DNA from: Chloracidobacterium thermophilum B
Lineage (GTDB): Bacteria > Acidobacteriota > Blastocatellia > Chloracidobacteriales > Chloracidobacteriaceae
Length of the DNA stretch: 64,000 nucleotides
Assembly (NCBI RefSeq): GCF_000226295.1
Contig: NC_016025.1
Coordinates: 372,001 to 436,000 of the forward strand
Direction of reading: 5' to 3'
Below are positions 48,934-58,516 of the stretch, in pieces (positions within the stretch are counted from its first letter, which is position 1; every line of letters starts with the position of its first letter). The notes under the pieces were generated by a model. The model made no database searches and was not told where the DNA came from. It was given only the letters and a program-made list of their open reading frames with translations. Made by a program: the position numbers and the translations under genes.

Positions 48934-51900
48934 GTGCAAAAATCTTTGATGCCGAAAGGCGTTGATCACTGAAAAAGACGAACACTCCGGAGGACGGGAA
49001 GCCTGTGCAAAAATCTTTGATGCCGAAAGGCGTTGATCACAAAGTAAAAGCTTACGTTCCAACCCTGGAGTACACGCGGGTGCAAAAATCTTTGATGCCG
49101 AAAGGCGTTGATCACTGAAAGGTTTTGTGCCGGGGTGTGCCCGTTTTCCGGCGGGTGCAAAAATCTTTGATGCCGAAAGGCGTTGATCACCTTCTGCGCC
49201 GGGATTGAGCACGCCGTCCACATCACTGTGCAAAAATCTTTGATGCCGAAAGGCGTTGATCACCTCCCGCCATTCACTTCCACTTGCACCGATTGCCGCC
49301 AGTGCAAAAATCTTTGATGCCGAAAGGCGTTGATCACGACTGCACAACCGACAACGCAAACTGCTTGAACGGTGCAAAAATCTTTGATGCCGAAAGGCGT
49401 TGATCACCGGCGTCAGGACGACTTCACGCTGGGCGTGCGCGAGTGCAAAAATCTTTGATGCCGAAAGGCGTTGATCACCTCTCAGCGCCCACCATCGTTG
49501 ATTACACCCGCAGTGCAAAAATCTTTGATGCCGAAAGGCGTTGATCACGCGATAATGACGGCGATCAGCGGGAACGGCATCAGATGTGCAAAAATCTTTG
49601 ATGCCGAAAGGCGTTGATCACTCGTAGTGATTGCCGGCCATCTCGTAGACGGCTTTCAGTGCAAAAATCTTTGATGCCGAAAGGCGTTGATCACTGTGGC
49701 TATAGTACACGTGCGCATTGAGCTTGACAGTGCAAAAATCTTTGATGCCGAAAGGCGTTGATCACTCCATTACGTTTATCGCGTGCCGCAATCCCGTCAA
49801 GCCGTGCAAAAATCTTTGATGCCGAAAGGCGTTGATCACAACCACGCTTCGCCGCGCATATCGGTAAGCGTCGGCGCGTGCAAAAATCTTTGATGCCGAA
49901 AGGCGTTGATCACAGCTTGCGGCGTTGCGTTACTCGTACCAGCGGGGGTGCAAAAATCTTTGATGCCGAAAGGCGTTGATCACGCAATCAGCGGGAAAGG
50001 CATCAGATTATCCCCCCCGTGCAAAAATCTTTGATGCCGAAAGGCGTTGATCACCAGGGGTTGCCCTTGTGTTGCACAAACCAGTCGTGTGCAAAAATCT
50101 TTGATGCCGAAAGGCGTTGATCACGCAGGCTTACCGCCGCCCAACTCTGTCAAGTGCTTGAACGTGCAAAAATCTTTGATGCCGAAAGGCGTTGATCACC
50201 CTTGCCGTCTCCCCTTTATTCCTGCCTTGCCAGGGTGCAAAAATCTTTGATGCCGAAAGGCGTTGATCACTTCGGCGCACGCTGAAGGTCTGTCCCCCAG
50301 ACGAGTGCAAAAATCTTTGATGCCGAAAGGCGTTGATCACCGGTTTTTGTGAATTCGACGGTTGGCGGCTGAAAGGTGCAAAAATCTTTGATGCCGAAAG
50401 GCGTTGATCACGCCAAGCCGGCGCAGGGAAAACGTCGCTCATCCCGGTGCAAAAATCTTTGATGCCGAAAGGCGTTGATCACTTAGGAAACCGCACCAAG
50501 ACGCGAACAAGCCCGGCGTGCAAAAATCTTTGATGCCGAAAGGCGTTGATCACACAATGGCGATCAAGGGAAACGGCATTAGATTACCCCTGTGCAAAAA
50601 TCTTTGATGCCGAAAGGCGTTGATCACACCACGTCGCCGGGCCACGTGATACCAAATAAGCAGTGCAAAAATCTTTGATGCCGAAAGGCGTTGATCACTA
50701 CGCGCGGCGTTGCGCGTCATTCAAATGCGACAGAGTGCAAAAATCTTTGATGCCGAAAGGCGTTGATCACACGGCCTTGATTTCGTCTTCGATATTCCGG
50801 CGTCGAGTGCAAAAATCTTTGATGCCGAAAGGCGTTGATCACATACCGCTCCGCCGGAATTGTGGTTGGAGCTGGACGGCAGTGCAAAAATCTTTGATGC
50901 CGAAAGGCGTTGATCACCAGACGAGTGGCAGATACAGCTACCGTCTGCCCTTTGTGCAAAAATCTTTGATGCCGAAAGGCGTTGATCACTCAATCAGGAA
51001 AAACCAGCCACGCACCGTCGCGGCGTGCAAAAATCTTTGATGCCGAAAGGCGTTGATCACTACCAGCCGGACTTGTCACGCTTTTCGCCCGTATTGTGTG
51101 CAAAAATCTTTGATGCCGAAAGGCGTTGATCACGCGCTTGTTACGCCGTATTGGGCAAGGAATCGAGGTGCAAAAATCTTTGATGCCGAAAGGCGTTGAT
51201 CACTTTGGGAAGCGGGTGGTGGGATTACCCGTCATTCTGGTGCAAAAATCTTTGATGCCGAAAGGCGTTGATCACGTTCGCTCTTATTACTTCAGCGGCA
51301 AGTACTACGGTGCAAAAATCTTTGATGCCGAAAGGCGTTGATCACTCCACGATGGGCCGGTAGTCCAGTCGCGCGCACTCTTGGTGCAAAAATCTTTGAT
51401 GCCGAAAGGCGTTGATCACACCATGTACACAAAGTACACACCGGATAACCTAACCCAGTGCAAAAATCTTTGATGCCGAAAGGCGTTGATCACGTGGTAT
51501 TGCCGCCTGCTGCACGACTGGGCATGGGTGCAAAAATCTTTGATGCCGAAAGGCGTTGATCACCCCTTTTTGTGGCGCCTTGAAGCCGATCTTGTTCTTT
51601 GTGCAAAAATCTTTGATGCCGAAAGGCGTTGATCACGCAAATCTGGACGCAACTTTGATTGGCGCTGCGCCGGGTGCAAAAATCTTTGATGCCGAAAGGC
51701 GTTGATCACAAGCGGCACGGGAGAAACCAGGAACTCGCCAGTATGTGCAAAAATCTTTGATGCCGAAAGGCGTTGATCACTGGTGCTCCGCCTGACGCGG
51801 TATCTCACGGCTGTCGTGCAAAAATCTTTGATGCCGAAAGGCGTTGATCACAACGTTTTGTCAAGGGGAAAGTTCCGATTTTTTTGTGCAAAAATCTTTG

Positions 51901-54900
51901 ATGCCGAAAGGCGTTGATCACGCCGGCAATCACTACGACATCTGGGTTGGGTACGTGTGCAAAAATCTTTGATGCCGAAAGGCGTTGATCACGCTGGCTG
52001 GCGTGGGCTGTGCAAGGGGAACTTTTGGTGCAAAAATCTTTGATGCCGAAAGGCGTTGATCACTCCACGATTGGTCGGTAGTTCACTCGCATGCACTCGT
52101 GCAAAAATCTTTGATGCCGAAAGGCGTTGATCACTTGTCGACCGCCGGGAAAGCAGCCGGCGGAGTGTCGGTGCAAAAATCTTTGATGCCGAAAGGCGTT
52201 GATCACGTGGCAGGCGCGGTTTCTGAAGGCCCTACCCGCTATGTGCAAAAATCTTTGATGCCGAAAGGCGTTGATCACGTGTGGGTTTGAGATTCGCAAC
52301 CGGGCCTTCAAAGGTGCAAAAATCTTTGATGCCGAAAGGCGTTGATCACCGCACCTGAGGAAGTGGATAGAACGACTGTCGAAAGAGTGCAAAAATCTTT
52401 GATGCCGAAAGGCGTTGATCACGACTCGTTACTTGACGAGTCCACGCCAGATTAAGGTGCAAAAATCTTTGATGCCGAAAGGCGTTGATCACCGCTGAAC
52501 TACGTTTTGGCTAAGGTCAATCAACTGGGGTGCAAAAATCTTTGATGCCGAAAGGCGTTGATCACAAAAACTCAAGCTCTTGCGCAAGCGCATGGGCGGC
52601 AGTGCAAAAATCTTTGATGCCGAAAGGCGTTGATCACGATTTCGCCTATGCGAAGACGCTTGCGCGGAGATAGTGCAAAAATCTTTGATGCCGAAAGGCG
52701 TTGATCACAAGAAGCCCAAGCGCAGGCGCGGATTATTGACCTGACCAGTGCAAAAATCTTTGATGCCGAAAGGCGTTGATCACGCGGTAATCGTGATTAT
52801 AACGCCTGAAGCGCGGGGGTGCAAAAATCTTTGATGCCGAAAGGCGTTGATCACCGGACAAGTGGCAGATACAGCTACCGTCCGCCTTTGTGCAAAAATC
52901 TTTGATGCCGAAAGGCGTTGATCACACCGCGCCGGTTTTTCCGTTTGAGCCAAACTGGGGTGCAAAAATCTTTGATGCCGAAAGGCGTTGATCACCCCGT
53001 CGCTGGTCAAGGAGCGGGTCAAGGGGCGTCCGTGCAAAAATCTTTGATGCCGAAAGGCGTTGATCACACGGCGTGCACTGGGTACTTTGCTTTCCCGTCG
53101 AAGTGCAAAAATCTTTGATGCCGAAAGGCGTTGATCACACCGGGTCTGACCCATATATTGCATCACGAGTGCGTGCAAAAATCTTTGATGCCGAAAGGCG
53201 TTGATCACTGTTCTCAACCGAAATCACCGTATCCGACGGGTTGGTGCAAAAATCTTTGATGCCGAAAGGCGTTGATCACACGGTTGGCTTCAACATGGCG
53301 TTTCAATCCTGGGTGGTGCAAAAATCTTTGATGCCGAAAGGCGTTGATCACGACGCGGTGATTCGTGAGGCAATCAAAGACAGGATTGTGCAAAAATCTT
53401 TGATGCCGAAAGGCGTTGATCACCACGCTGCCGTTGCTGCTGGCGGGCTGGACAAGCTGGTGCAAAAATCTTTGATGCCGAAAGGCGTTGATCACGGCCG
53501 CTATCTGCACCTGCAGGGGAAGGTGTATTACGCGTGCAAAAATCTTTGATGCCGAAAGGCGTTGATCACCGGTGTGCTATGCAGTGTGGGGCTGGCGTCC
53601 ACGGTGCAAAAATCTTTGATGCCGAAAGGCGTTGATCACTACGGGAGACGGCGCAGAAGCTCCCCTAAAGCGTGTGCAAAAATCTTTGATGCCGAAAGGC
53701 GTTGATCACTCACACGCTTCTACGCGAATTCACAGACCGGGAATGGGTGCAAAAATCTTTGATGCCGAAAGGCGTTGATCACACCGGCGAGAGACCGTTT
53801 CTATCCTGCCTTGGGATAGTGCAAAAATCTTTGATGCCGAAAGGCATTGATCACATTTCAGCCGAGCGACCGCCGCTTGGATTTGTTCACGAGTGCAAAA
53901 ATCTTTGATGCCGAAAGGCGTTGATCACGCCATCGCAGTCAAGAGCACTCGCTCGCTCTCGCAACAGTGCAAAAATCTTTGATGCCGAAAGGCGTTGATC
54001 ACTTATCACAGCGCGCCTCGACCGCAAAGTTGACGCAAAGGTGCAAAAATCTTTGATGCCGAAAGGCGTTGATCACCTGTCACACGTGCTGGGAGTACAC
54101 ACCAGAGGGGGTGCAAAAATCTTTGATGCCGAAAGGCGTTGATCACTGGTTTCTCCTTTCCCGCATAAAACGGCTTCGAGTGGTGCAAAAATCTTTGATG
54201 CCGAAAGGCGTTGATCACCGATTGCGTCAGCGTCACGCACCTTGTCTTTGACAGGTGCAAAAATCTTTGATGCCGAAAGGCGTTGATCACGCGAACTCGT
54301 CTTGGTGCGTGTCGTTATCCGGGAGACAGTGCAAAAATCTTTGATGCCGAAAGGCGTTGATCACTTGACCGGAGACTGCTGCGAACCAACCTTGTTGGCG
54401 GTGCAAAAATCTTTGATGCCGAAAGGCGTTGATCACATCTCTGGGTCGGATACGTCCGACCCAACACAGCCGGTGCAAAAATCTTTGATGCCGAAAGGCG
54501 TTGATCACGCAGTTGCACCGCCGCCGAGAAAACTTGCGGCTTGTGCAAAAATCTTTGATGCCGAAAGGCGTTGATCACCACACCATAGTACTGCTTCCAC
54601 GCAAGAGCGCGTCGGGTGCAAAAATCTTTGATGCCGAAAGGCGTTGATCACAGCAGGCTGTAGTGTTTTCCATCCAGTCTTGCGACTGGTGCAAAAATCT
54701 TTGATGCCGAAAGGCGTTGATCACATCGCCCCTAAGTCTGGCGGCTCCCAAGTGTCCAGTGCAAAAATCTTTGATGCCGAAAGGCGTTGATCACTAGACT
54801 TTTGCGAGTTTCAGCGACATAAGGCGGGTCAGTGCAAAAATCTTTGATGCCGAAAGGCGTTGATCACAATCGCTGCTCGCACGGGTGCTTTTACTGTTTC

Positions 54901-56077
54901 GCGTGCAAAAATCTTTGATGCCGAAAGGCGTTGATCACCTTCAGTTAGAGGCCCTTCAAGACTTGCTCAATCAGGTGCAAAAATCTTTGATGCCGAAAGG
55001 CGTTGATCACGGCCGCATCCTGTACTCGCCGTCAATGCCGGGCCGTGCAAAAATCTTTGATGCCGAAAGGCGTTGATCACGACGGCGGCCAAGATCAGTC
55101 CGAAACACGCCGTCGGGTGCAAAAATCTTTGATGCCGAAAGGCGTTGATCACGCCCATGAGGTTTCGTTTCTTTTTTCGATCTGCGAGTGCAAAAATCTT
55201 TGATGCCGAAAGGCGTTGATCACCTCCCTTTTTTTCTGCTTGTAGAGAAGGCGCCTAGTGCAAAAATCTTTGATGCCGAAAGGCGTTGATCACTCAACGA
55301 AACCCGTAAAACCCTGAACGCCTACGCAGTGCAAAAATCTTTGATGCCGAAAGGCGTTGATCACAGACGGGACTGACTACGGCTTACCCAGCCTGGTTGT
55401 GCAAAAATCTTTGATGCCGAAAGGCGTTGATCACCTTGCCAAACTTCTACCGCTACTTCCAGCGCATAAGGTGCAAAAATCTTTGATGCCGAAAGGCGTT
55501 GATCACGCCAGCCGGTAAGAATCAAGCTGGTCTAGTTCTAACGTGCAAAAATCTTTGATGCCGAAAGGCGTTGATCACTCCGACAAGCCAATTGGCGCGG
55601 TCAAACGCAGGTCAGTGCAAAAATCTTTGATGCCGAAAGGCGTTGATCACGCCGGGCGGGGGCTACGCCCGAAATCTCACACCGGTGCAAAAATCTTTGA
55701 TGCCGAAAGGCGTTGATCACATACCAAGTATAATAGACTTCTGTGCGAAGTTGTAGTGCAAAAATCTTTGATGCCGAAAGGCGTTGATCACTGCTGACGG
55801 TTGTGGACGACAGCGAGGATGATTCGGTGCAAAAATCTTTGATGCCGAAAGGCGTTGATCACCACCCGTCACGCGGGTGCGAGTGCCGGAAGGCACTGGT
55901 GCAAAAATCTTTGATGCCGAAAGGCGTTGATCACTTTGATTCGGTCTCAATCGAGCACGAACGCGCGTTTGTGCAAAAATCTTTGATGCCGAAAGGCGTT
56001 GATCACCGGCCGAAATACCGGCCATATTTCCGCGCTGGCTTGTGCAAAAATCTTTGATGCCGAAAGGCGTTGATCAC
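48934..56077 (+). CRISPR. CRISPR array: 100 repeats of 36 bp, 99 spacers
   Basis: Repeats start at 48934, 49005, 49080 and so on to 56042, counted one by one; 99 match exactly and one (repeat 69, 53819-53854) has G to A at 53846. Each repeat begins GTGCAAAAATC and ends GTTGATCAC, with an internal ATGCC-GAAA-GGCGT hairpin closed by a GNRA tetraloop, the likely Cas6 site. Spacers average about 36 bp (33-39). Array lies 246 bp after cas2 and is read on the plus strand. Open frames across it arise from the repeat and are not genes. Confidence 0.98.
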
Positions 56078-56106
56078 TTAAAACCGGCGAATGGCGAATG
56101 GTAGAT

Positions 56107-56142
56107 GTATGAAACTCTCTGATGCTGAGAAATGTTGATCAC
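56107..56142 (+). repeat. Decayed terminal CRISPR repeat
   Basis: A 36-bp sequence aligned without gaps to the repeat matches at 26 of 36 positions, best in the centre (TGATGC) and the last nine bases (GTTGATCAC). It is 29 bp beyond repeat 100, marking the leader-distal end. Confidence 0.85.
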
Positions 56143-56151
56143 CCACAAGGC

Positions 56152-56197
56152 GTTGTCAGGCAAAAGCAATCTTGAGAGATTGCTTTTGCCTGACAAC
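56152..56197. repeat. 21-bp perfect inverted repeat after the array
   Basis: Left arm 56152-56172 and right arm 56177-56197 are exact reverse complements around a TGAG loop. The arms start and end GTTGTCAGGCA / TGCCTGACAAC. It would form a very stable hairpin from either strand but no T-run follows. It could terminate the long pre-crRNA or be a fossil element end. Confidence 0.9.
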
Positions 56198-56382
56198 ACC
56201 ACATCGCCAAACAAATTGACCGACCAGCAGTTCCCCTCCCCTGTCCCTAACCGGCGAAACCCGGCGGGCCAGGCAATCCACCAGTACCGCAGCGTGCTGG
56301 ACAGGACAAGAACAACCGGTAGATTATTCAATGCCACCATCACACGCCCCGCCACCCCGGCCCTCATCGCACCACCCAACGT
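56198..56382. other. Region between the array hairpin and the signalling gene
   Basis: 185 bp with no gene or clear promoter seen. The next ATG (56383) has no strong Shine-Dalgarno. Confidence 0.35.
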
Positions 56383-57147
56383 ATGCCCCGCTGGCTGTTC
56401 TGCCTCATCATCCTGCTGTGCAACACCCCCGGAGCCTACGCCCTCGACCCAAACAAAGTCCTGACGCAATACGTCCGCCAAGTCTGGCTCGCCAGTGACG
56501 GACTCCCCCTCAACGCCATCTTCACCATCACGCAAACCCGCGACGGCTACATCTGGGTCGGCACCCACGAAGGTCTGGCACGTTTCGACGGCATCCACTT
56601 CACCACCTTCAATCGCCAGAACACTCCCATCCTCAACAACAACCGCATCACCGTACTGTGCGAAGCCCCGTCCGGCGCCCTCTGGATCGGCACCGGAGGT
56701 GACCGCTTCTTCAGCAGCGGCGGCGTCCGTGGCGGCGGACTGTTCCGGTATGACCAGGGACGCTGGCAACGCTTCGGAATGGATGACGGTCTTCCCGATG
56801 ACATCATCAATGCCCTCACCATAGACCCACCCGGGACACTCTGGGCCGGCACCATGAATGGACTGGTGGCGTTCGACGGGCAGCGATTTACCCACTACAC
56901 CGCCGGACTGCCCAGTACCAAAATCGCCGCCCTGCGCTTTGACCGCCAGGGCATACTCTGGATCGGCACGACCAGCGGGCTGGCTCGCTTCCAGCAGGGA
57001 CGGATCGAAACCACAGAACTGACTGACCACAGTATCCAGGCGCTGTACGAAGACCAGGCCGGATGCCTCTGGATTGGCACCCAGACCGGACTGCTCTACC
57101 GCCCCCCATCATCCACCCGCTGCATCCCCACCAAAGTCACCAGCCCG
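56383..57147 (+). pseudogene. Beta-propeller/Y_Y_Y/SpoIIE signalling protein, part 1 (split by TnpB element)
   Basis: 255 codons. Signal peptide (PRWLFCLIILLCNTPGAYA) then the opening of a two-component-type propeller (YVRQVWLASDGLPLN, repeated W(I/V)GT..GLARF blades). The gene is interrupted after codon 255 by a 1369-bp element. Joining this piece to parts 2 and 3 gives a 1081-residue protein once a missing base in part 3 is restored: sensor propeller, Y_Y_Y domain, TM helix, coiled coil and a PP2C/SpoIIE phosphatase. Such proteins read an outside ligand and act on anti-sigma antagonists. Confidence 0.85.
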
Positions 57148-58516
57148 TTGACATACTCCCCTGCCTAAAGGCAGGGGATTCTTGTTCTTGGTTCTGCGAG
57201 CGCACTTACTTCATCAGGTTGCCCCTCTAAAGCAGCGGTGCATCTCTCCCCAAGCGTTCCCTCTTTCGAGGCAGTTCCCTTTTGCCCAAAGGTACTGTTT
57301 TGCCACTCCATTCCCAAGATGCTTAGTCCCTTCTTGAGGATGTTCAAAGCCGCATTCTGGTCTCTGTCTGATTCAAATCCACATTGAGGACAACTATGGG
57401 TTCTGGTGGATAGGGTTTTTACTACCCTATGCCCACAGTTACTACAGTCCTGTGTGGTGTACTGCGGCGGTACGCTGACGACTGCCTTGTCCCACACCTT
57501 GCCGTAGTAGTCCAGCCACGCAGTGAATTGAGACCAGCCAGCATCATGAATGGATTTGGCAAGATGATGATTTTTGACCAGGTTCTTCACCTGCAAGTCT
57601 TCATACGCCACGACATCGTGAGATGCCACCACGCACCGTGCCTGCTTAATTGCCCAGTCTTTACGCTGGCGTTGGACTTTCAGATGCACTTTGCCCAGTC
57701 GCTTTCTTTGCTTGTGGTAGTTCCTGGATTGGGATTTTGCCCCCTTCTTGAACTTCCGACTTAATCTGCGCTGGTGTTGCTTTAACCTTCTTTCACTACG
57801 CCTCAAAAACTTAGGATACTCTACAGGGTTGCCGTTCTGGTCGGTGTAGAAAGCCTTTAAGCCCAAGTCAATGCCAATAACATTGCCTGTGTATGCTCCC
57901 TGCTCTTTGCGCTCCACATCCAGGCAGAACTGAGCATAGTACCCATCTGCCCTGCGTATCACCCGCACCCGATTGATTTTGGAGTTTAGGATATGGTGTC
58001 TTGCCTCACCATTGCAGTACAGAGCAAAAGCACCAGCATTGAAGCCATCAGTGAAGATGATAGACATTCCATCTCCTGACAGCTTCCAGCCAGATACCTT
58101 GTATTCCACAGAACGGCAATGCTTCTTGAACTTGGGATACCCTTTCCTGACCGCCTTGTTTCTGCAGTTGGTATAGAACCGAGAAATGGAAGCCCAGGCT
58201 CGCTCTGCACTTGCCTGCCTTGCCGCTGAGTTTAACTTCCTGGCAAAGTCAAACTCTTTGGCCAGGTCTTGGCAGTAGGCATAGAGAACAGCTTTGTTTA
58301 CGCTCTTGTTGTCCATCCAGTACCGCACACATTTGTTTCTGACAAACTGTGCGGTACGGATGGCTTCATCCAGAGCCTGATACTGCTCTGCTGTCCCGTT
58401 GAGTAGCTTGGCTTCCATGACTCTCATACTGCTATTTTATCACAGGTTTGGCTTGATAAAACAGCGTGCGCCTTATATCCCTGCCCTAAAGTGCAGGGCT
58501 TTACGGCGTTTTTTCG
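57148..58516 (-). mobile_element. IS608-like TnpB-only element, copy 2
   Basis: 1369 bp, minus orientation, inserted in the signalling gene. On its own strand it sits directly 3' of host TTAC (reverse of GTAA 58517-58520) and ends TCAA. Both end hairpins are intact. Host codons CCG and GTA meet in frame if the element is removed. Confidence 0.93.
57165..58427 (-). CDS. tnpB: TnpB RNA-guided nuclease, copy 2
   Basis: 420 aa, nearly identical to copy 1 with scattered differences (for example LYAYCQ for LYAHCK, EQGAYT for ERGAYT). RuvC residues D187, E276, D354/D356 and the four zinc Cys are intact, and the first zinc pair reads CSNCGHRVV. Expected to be active, with its omega RNA guide taken from host sequence beyond the right end (CGGGCTGGTGACTTTGG...). 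Confidence 0.93.
   Translation of the reverse strand: MRVMEAKLLNGTAEQYQALDEAIRTAQFVRNKCVRYWMDNKSVNKAVLYAYCQDLAKEFDFARKLNSAARQASAERAWASISRFYTNCRNKAVRKGYPKFKKHCRSVEYKVSGWKLSGDGMSIIFTDGFNAGAFALYCNGEARHHILNSKINRVRVIRRADGYYAQFCLDVERKEQGAYTGNVIGIDLGLKAFYTDQNGNPVEYPKFLRRSERRLKQHQRRLSRKFKKGAKSQSRNYHKQRKRLGKVHLKVQRQRKDWAIKQARCVVASHDVVAYEDLQVKNLVKNHHLAKSIHDAGWSQFTAWLDYYGKVWDKAVVSVPPQYTTQDCSNCGHRVVKTLSTRTHSCPQCGFESDRDQNAALNILKKGLSILGMEWQNSTFGQKGTASKEGTLGERCTAALEGQPDEVSALAEPRTRIPCL

Noticed and set aside
48704-48949. Open frame in the leader starting MSVWTGCFAGECLVSP and running into repeat 1
   Set aside because: No Shine-Dalgarno, ends inside the array, and the region is better explained as the leader.
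49914-50734. Shared CGGCGTTGCG in spacers 14 and 25
   Set aside because: A 10-base match among 99 spacers can be chance and the flanks do not align.
51274-53533. Similarity of spacers 33 and 64 (both translate to a GK.YY peptide)
   Set aside because: Too short and too diverged at DNA level to claim common origin.
48916-56057. Many open frames on both strands across the CRISPR array with repeated peptides such as QKSLMPKGVDH or INAFRHQRFLH
   Set aside because: They are translations of the 36-bp repeat and spacers, not genes.
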